This document shows, in pieces, positions 6,629 through 6,835 of a stretch of 6,835 nucleotides of DNA. The position numbers and the translations under genes were made by a program. The notes beneath the pieces were generated by a model. It had not been told where the DNA came from and searched no databases. It was given only the letters and a program-made list of their open reading frames with translations. Position 1 is the first letter of the stretch. Each line of letters opens with the position of its first letter. The stretch is from Deltaproteobacteria bacterium (lineage in GTDB: Bacteria > Desulfobacterota > GWC2-55-46 > DRQE01): positions 1 to 6,835 of the forward strand of contig JACRCB010000161.1 in the NCBI GenBank assembly GCA_016219165.1, read 5' to 3'.

Positions 6629-6715
6629 TCAGCCGGCACGGAGGGCGCCGGGACCTGGCCGTTTTTGCGAGAGATATACCTGCCGGGGATTTAAGTTTCG
6701 GGAGTTATTGTAACC

Positions 6716-6772
6716 TGTGTCGGTACCATGCTAAGGAAGCTCTGAAAAAGTATTTTGAGAGAACCCGACACA
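6716..6772. repeat. Short inverted repeat enclosing the left arm of the terminal repeat
   Basis: TGTGTCGG (6716-6723) is the exact reverse complement of CCGACACA (6765-6772). The pair encloses the repeat arm at 6732-6765 (sharing base 6765) and would compete with the larger hairpin formed by 6732-6765 and 6783-6819. It is probably part of the same element. Eight-base matches can arise by chance, so this is supportive detail more than an independent feature. Confidence 0.35.
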
Positions 6773-6819
6773 ACCTTTGGATGGTTTTCCCCAAAAATGC
6801 TTTTTTCAGAGATTCCTTA
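6732..6819. repeat. Imperfect inverted-repeat element (MITE/REP-like), copies 2 and 3 of the dispersed repeat
   Basis: The left arm 6732-6765 and right arm 6783-6819 are inverted copies of each other. The outer 18 positions match at 17 (TAAGGAA and CTCTGAAAAA shared), and the inner part matches less well with small gaps, leaving a 17-base spacer. The left arm also matches 49-82 in inverted orientation (31 of 34). The element is non-coding and sits about 100 bases past the last gene, so it may fold in RNA as a large stem and serve as the 3' end of the operon transcript, or be a short non-autonomous mobile element. No transposase or clear target-site duplication is visible. The 103 bases before it (6629-6731) show nothing convincing beyond a weak GC-rich stem followed by TTTTT near 6661-6665. 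Confidence 0.7.
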
Positions 6820-6835
6820 AGAGGTTTCCCCGGTC

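Noticed and set aside
6632..6665. GC-rich stem plus TTTTT as an intrinsic terminator after the last gene
   Set aside because: The best stem (CCGGC/GCCGG) is only 5 bp and separated from the T-run by about 11 bases, too weak to call.

Overview
The window looks like bacterial chromosome carrying a co-directional run of housekeeping genes, all on the + strand. In order these are a gamma-class carbonic anhydrase family protein, a short Ppx/GppA phosphatase, IMP dehydrogenase (guaB), GMP synthase (guaA), a LOG-family (PGGxGTxxE) nucleotide phosphoribohydrolase-like protein and a small ribbon-helix-helix-like protein. Ile ATA and Arg AGG codons are very frequent and the core genes are fairly GC-rich (one 60-base line of guaB counts to about 65% GC). 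That codon style fits several uncultured lineages around Nitrospirota and the former Deltaproteobacteria, but this is an impression and not a taxonomic assignment. No tRNA, rRNA, CRISPR array or transposase gene is visible.

Layout. Bases 1-116 hold an AT-rich hairpin (2-52) and one copy of a dispersed repeat (49-82). Bases 117-1593 carry the carbonic anhydrase and the Ppx/GppA gene, 10 bases apart. A 112-base leader with two possible hairpins precedes guaB, which starts at 1706 with a strong ribosome binding site. Bases 3170-4151 separate guaB from guaA. They hold an AT-richer insert: a 62-residue protein of unknown family overlapping by 25 bases a 183-residue AbiEii/MNT-type nucleotidyltransferase, then a short broken coding remnant. 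guaA, the LOG-family gene and the RHH-like gene follow with tight spacing. The final 207 bases have no gene and contain an imperfect inverted repeat of about 88 bases. Its left arm matches the repeat at the start of the window in inverted orientation.

How the genes fit together. GuaB converts IMP to XMP and GuaA converts XMP to GMP, so the core is the guanine branch of purine synthesis. Ppx/GppA proteins hydrolyse polyphosphate or pppGpp, and LOG-family proteins cleave nucleoside monophosphates, so the neighbourhood has a guanine-nucleotide and alarmone theme (inference from families). The insert between guaB and guaA looks like a toxin-antitoxin or abortive-infection type cassette that has split the gua pair. 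It is the best candidate here for something not well described, although its function cannot be shown from sequence alone.
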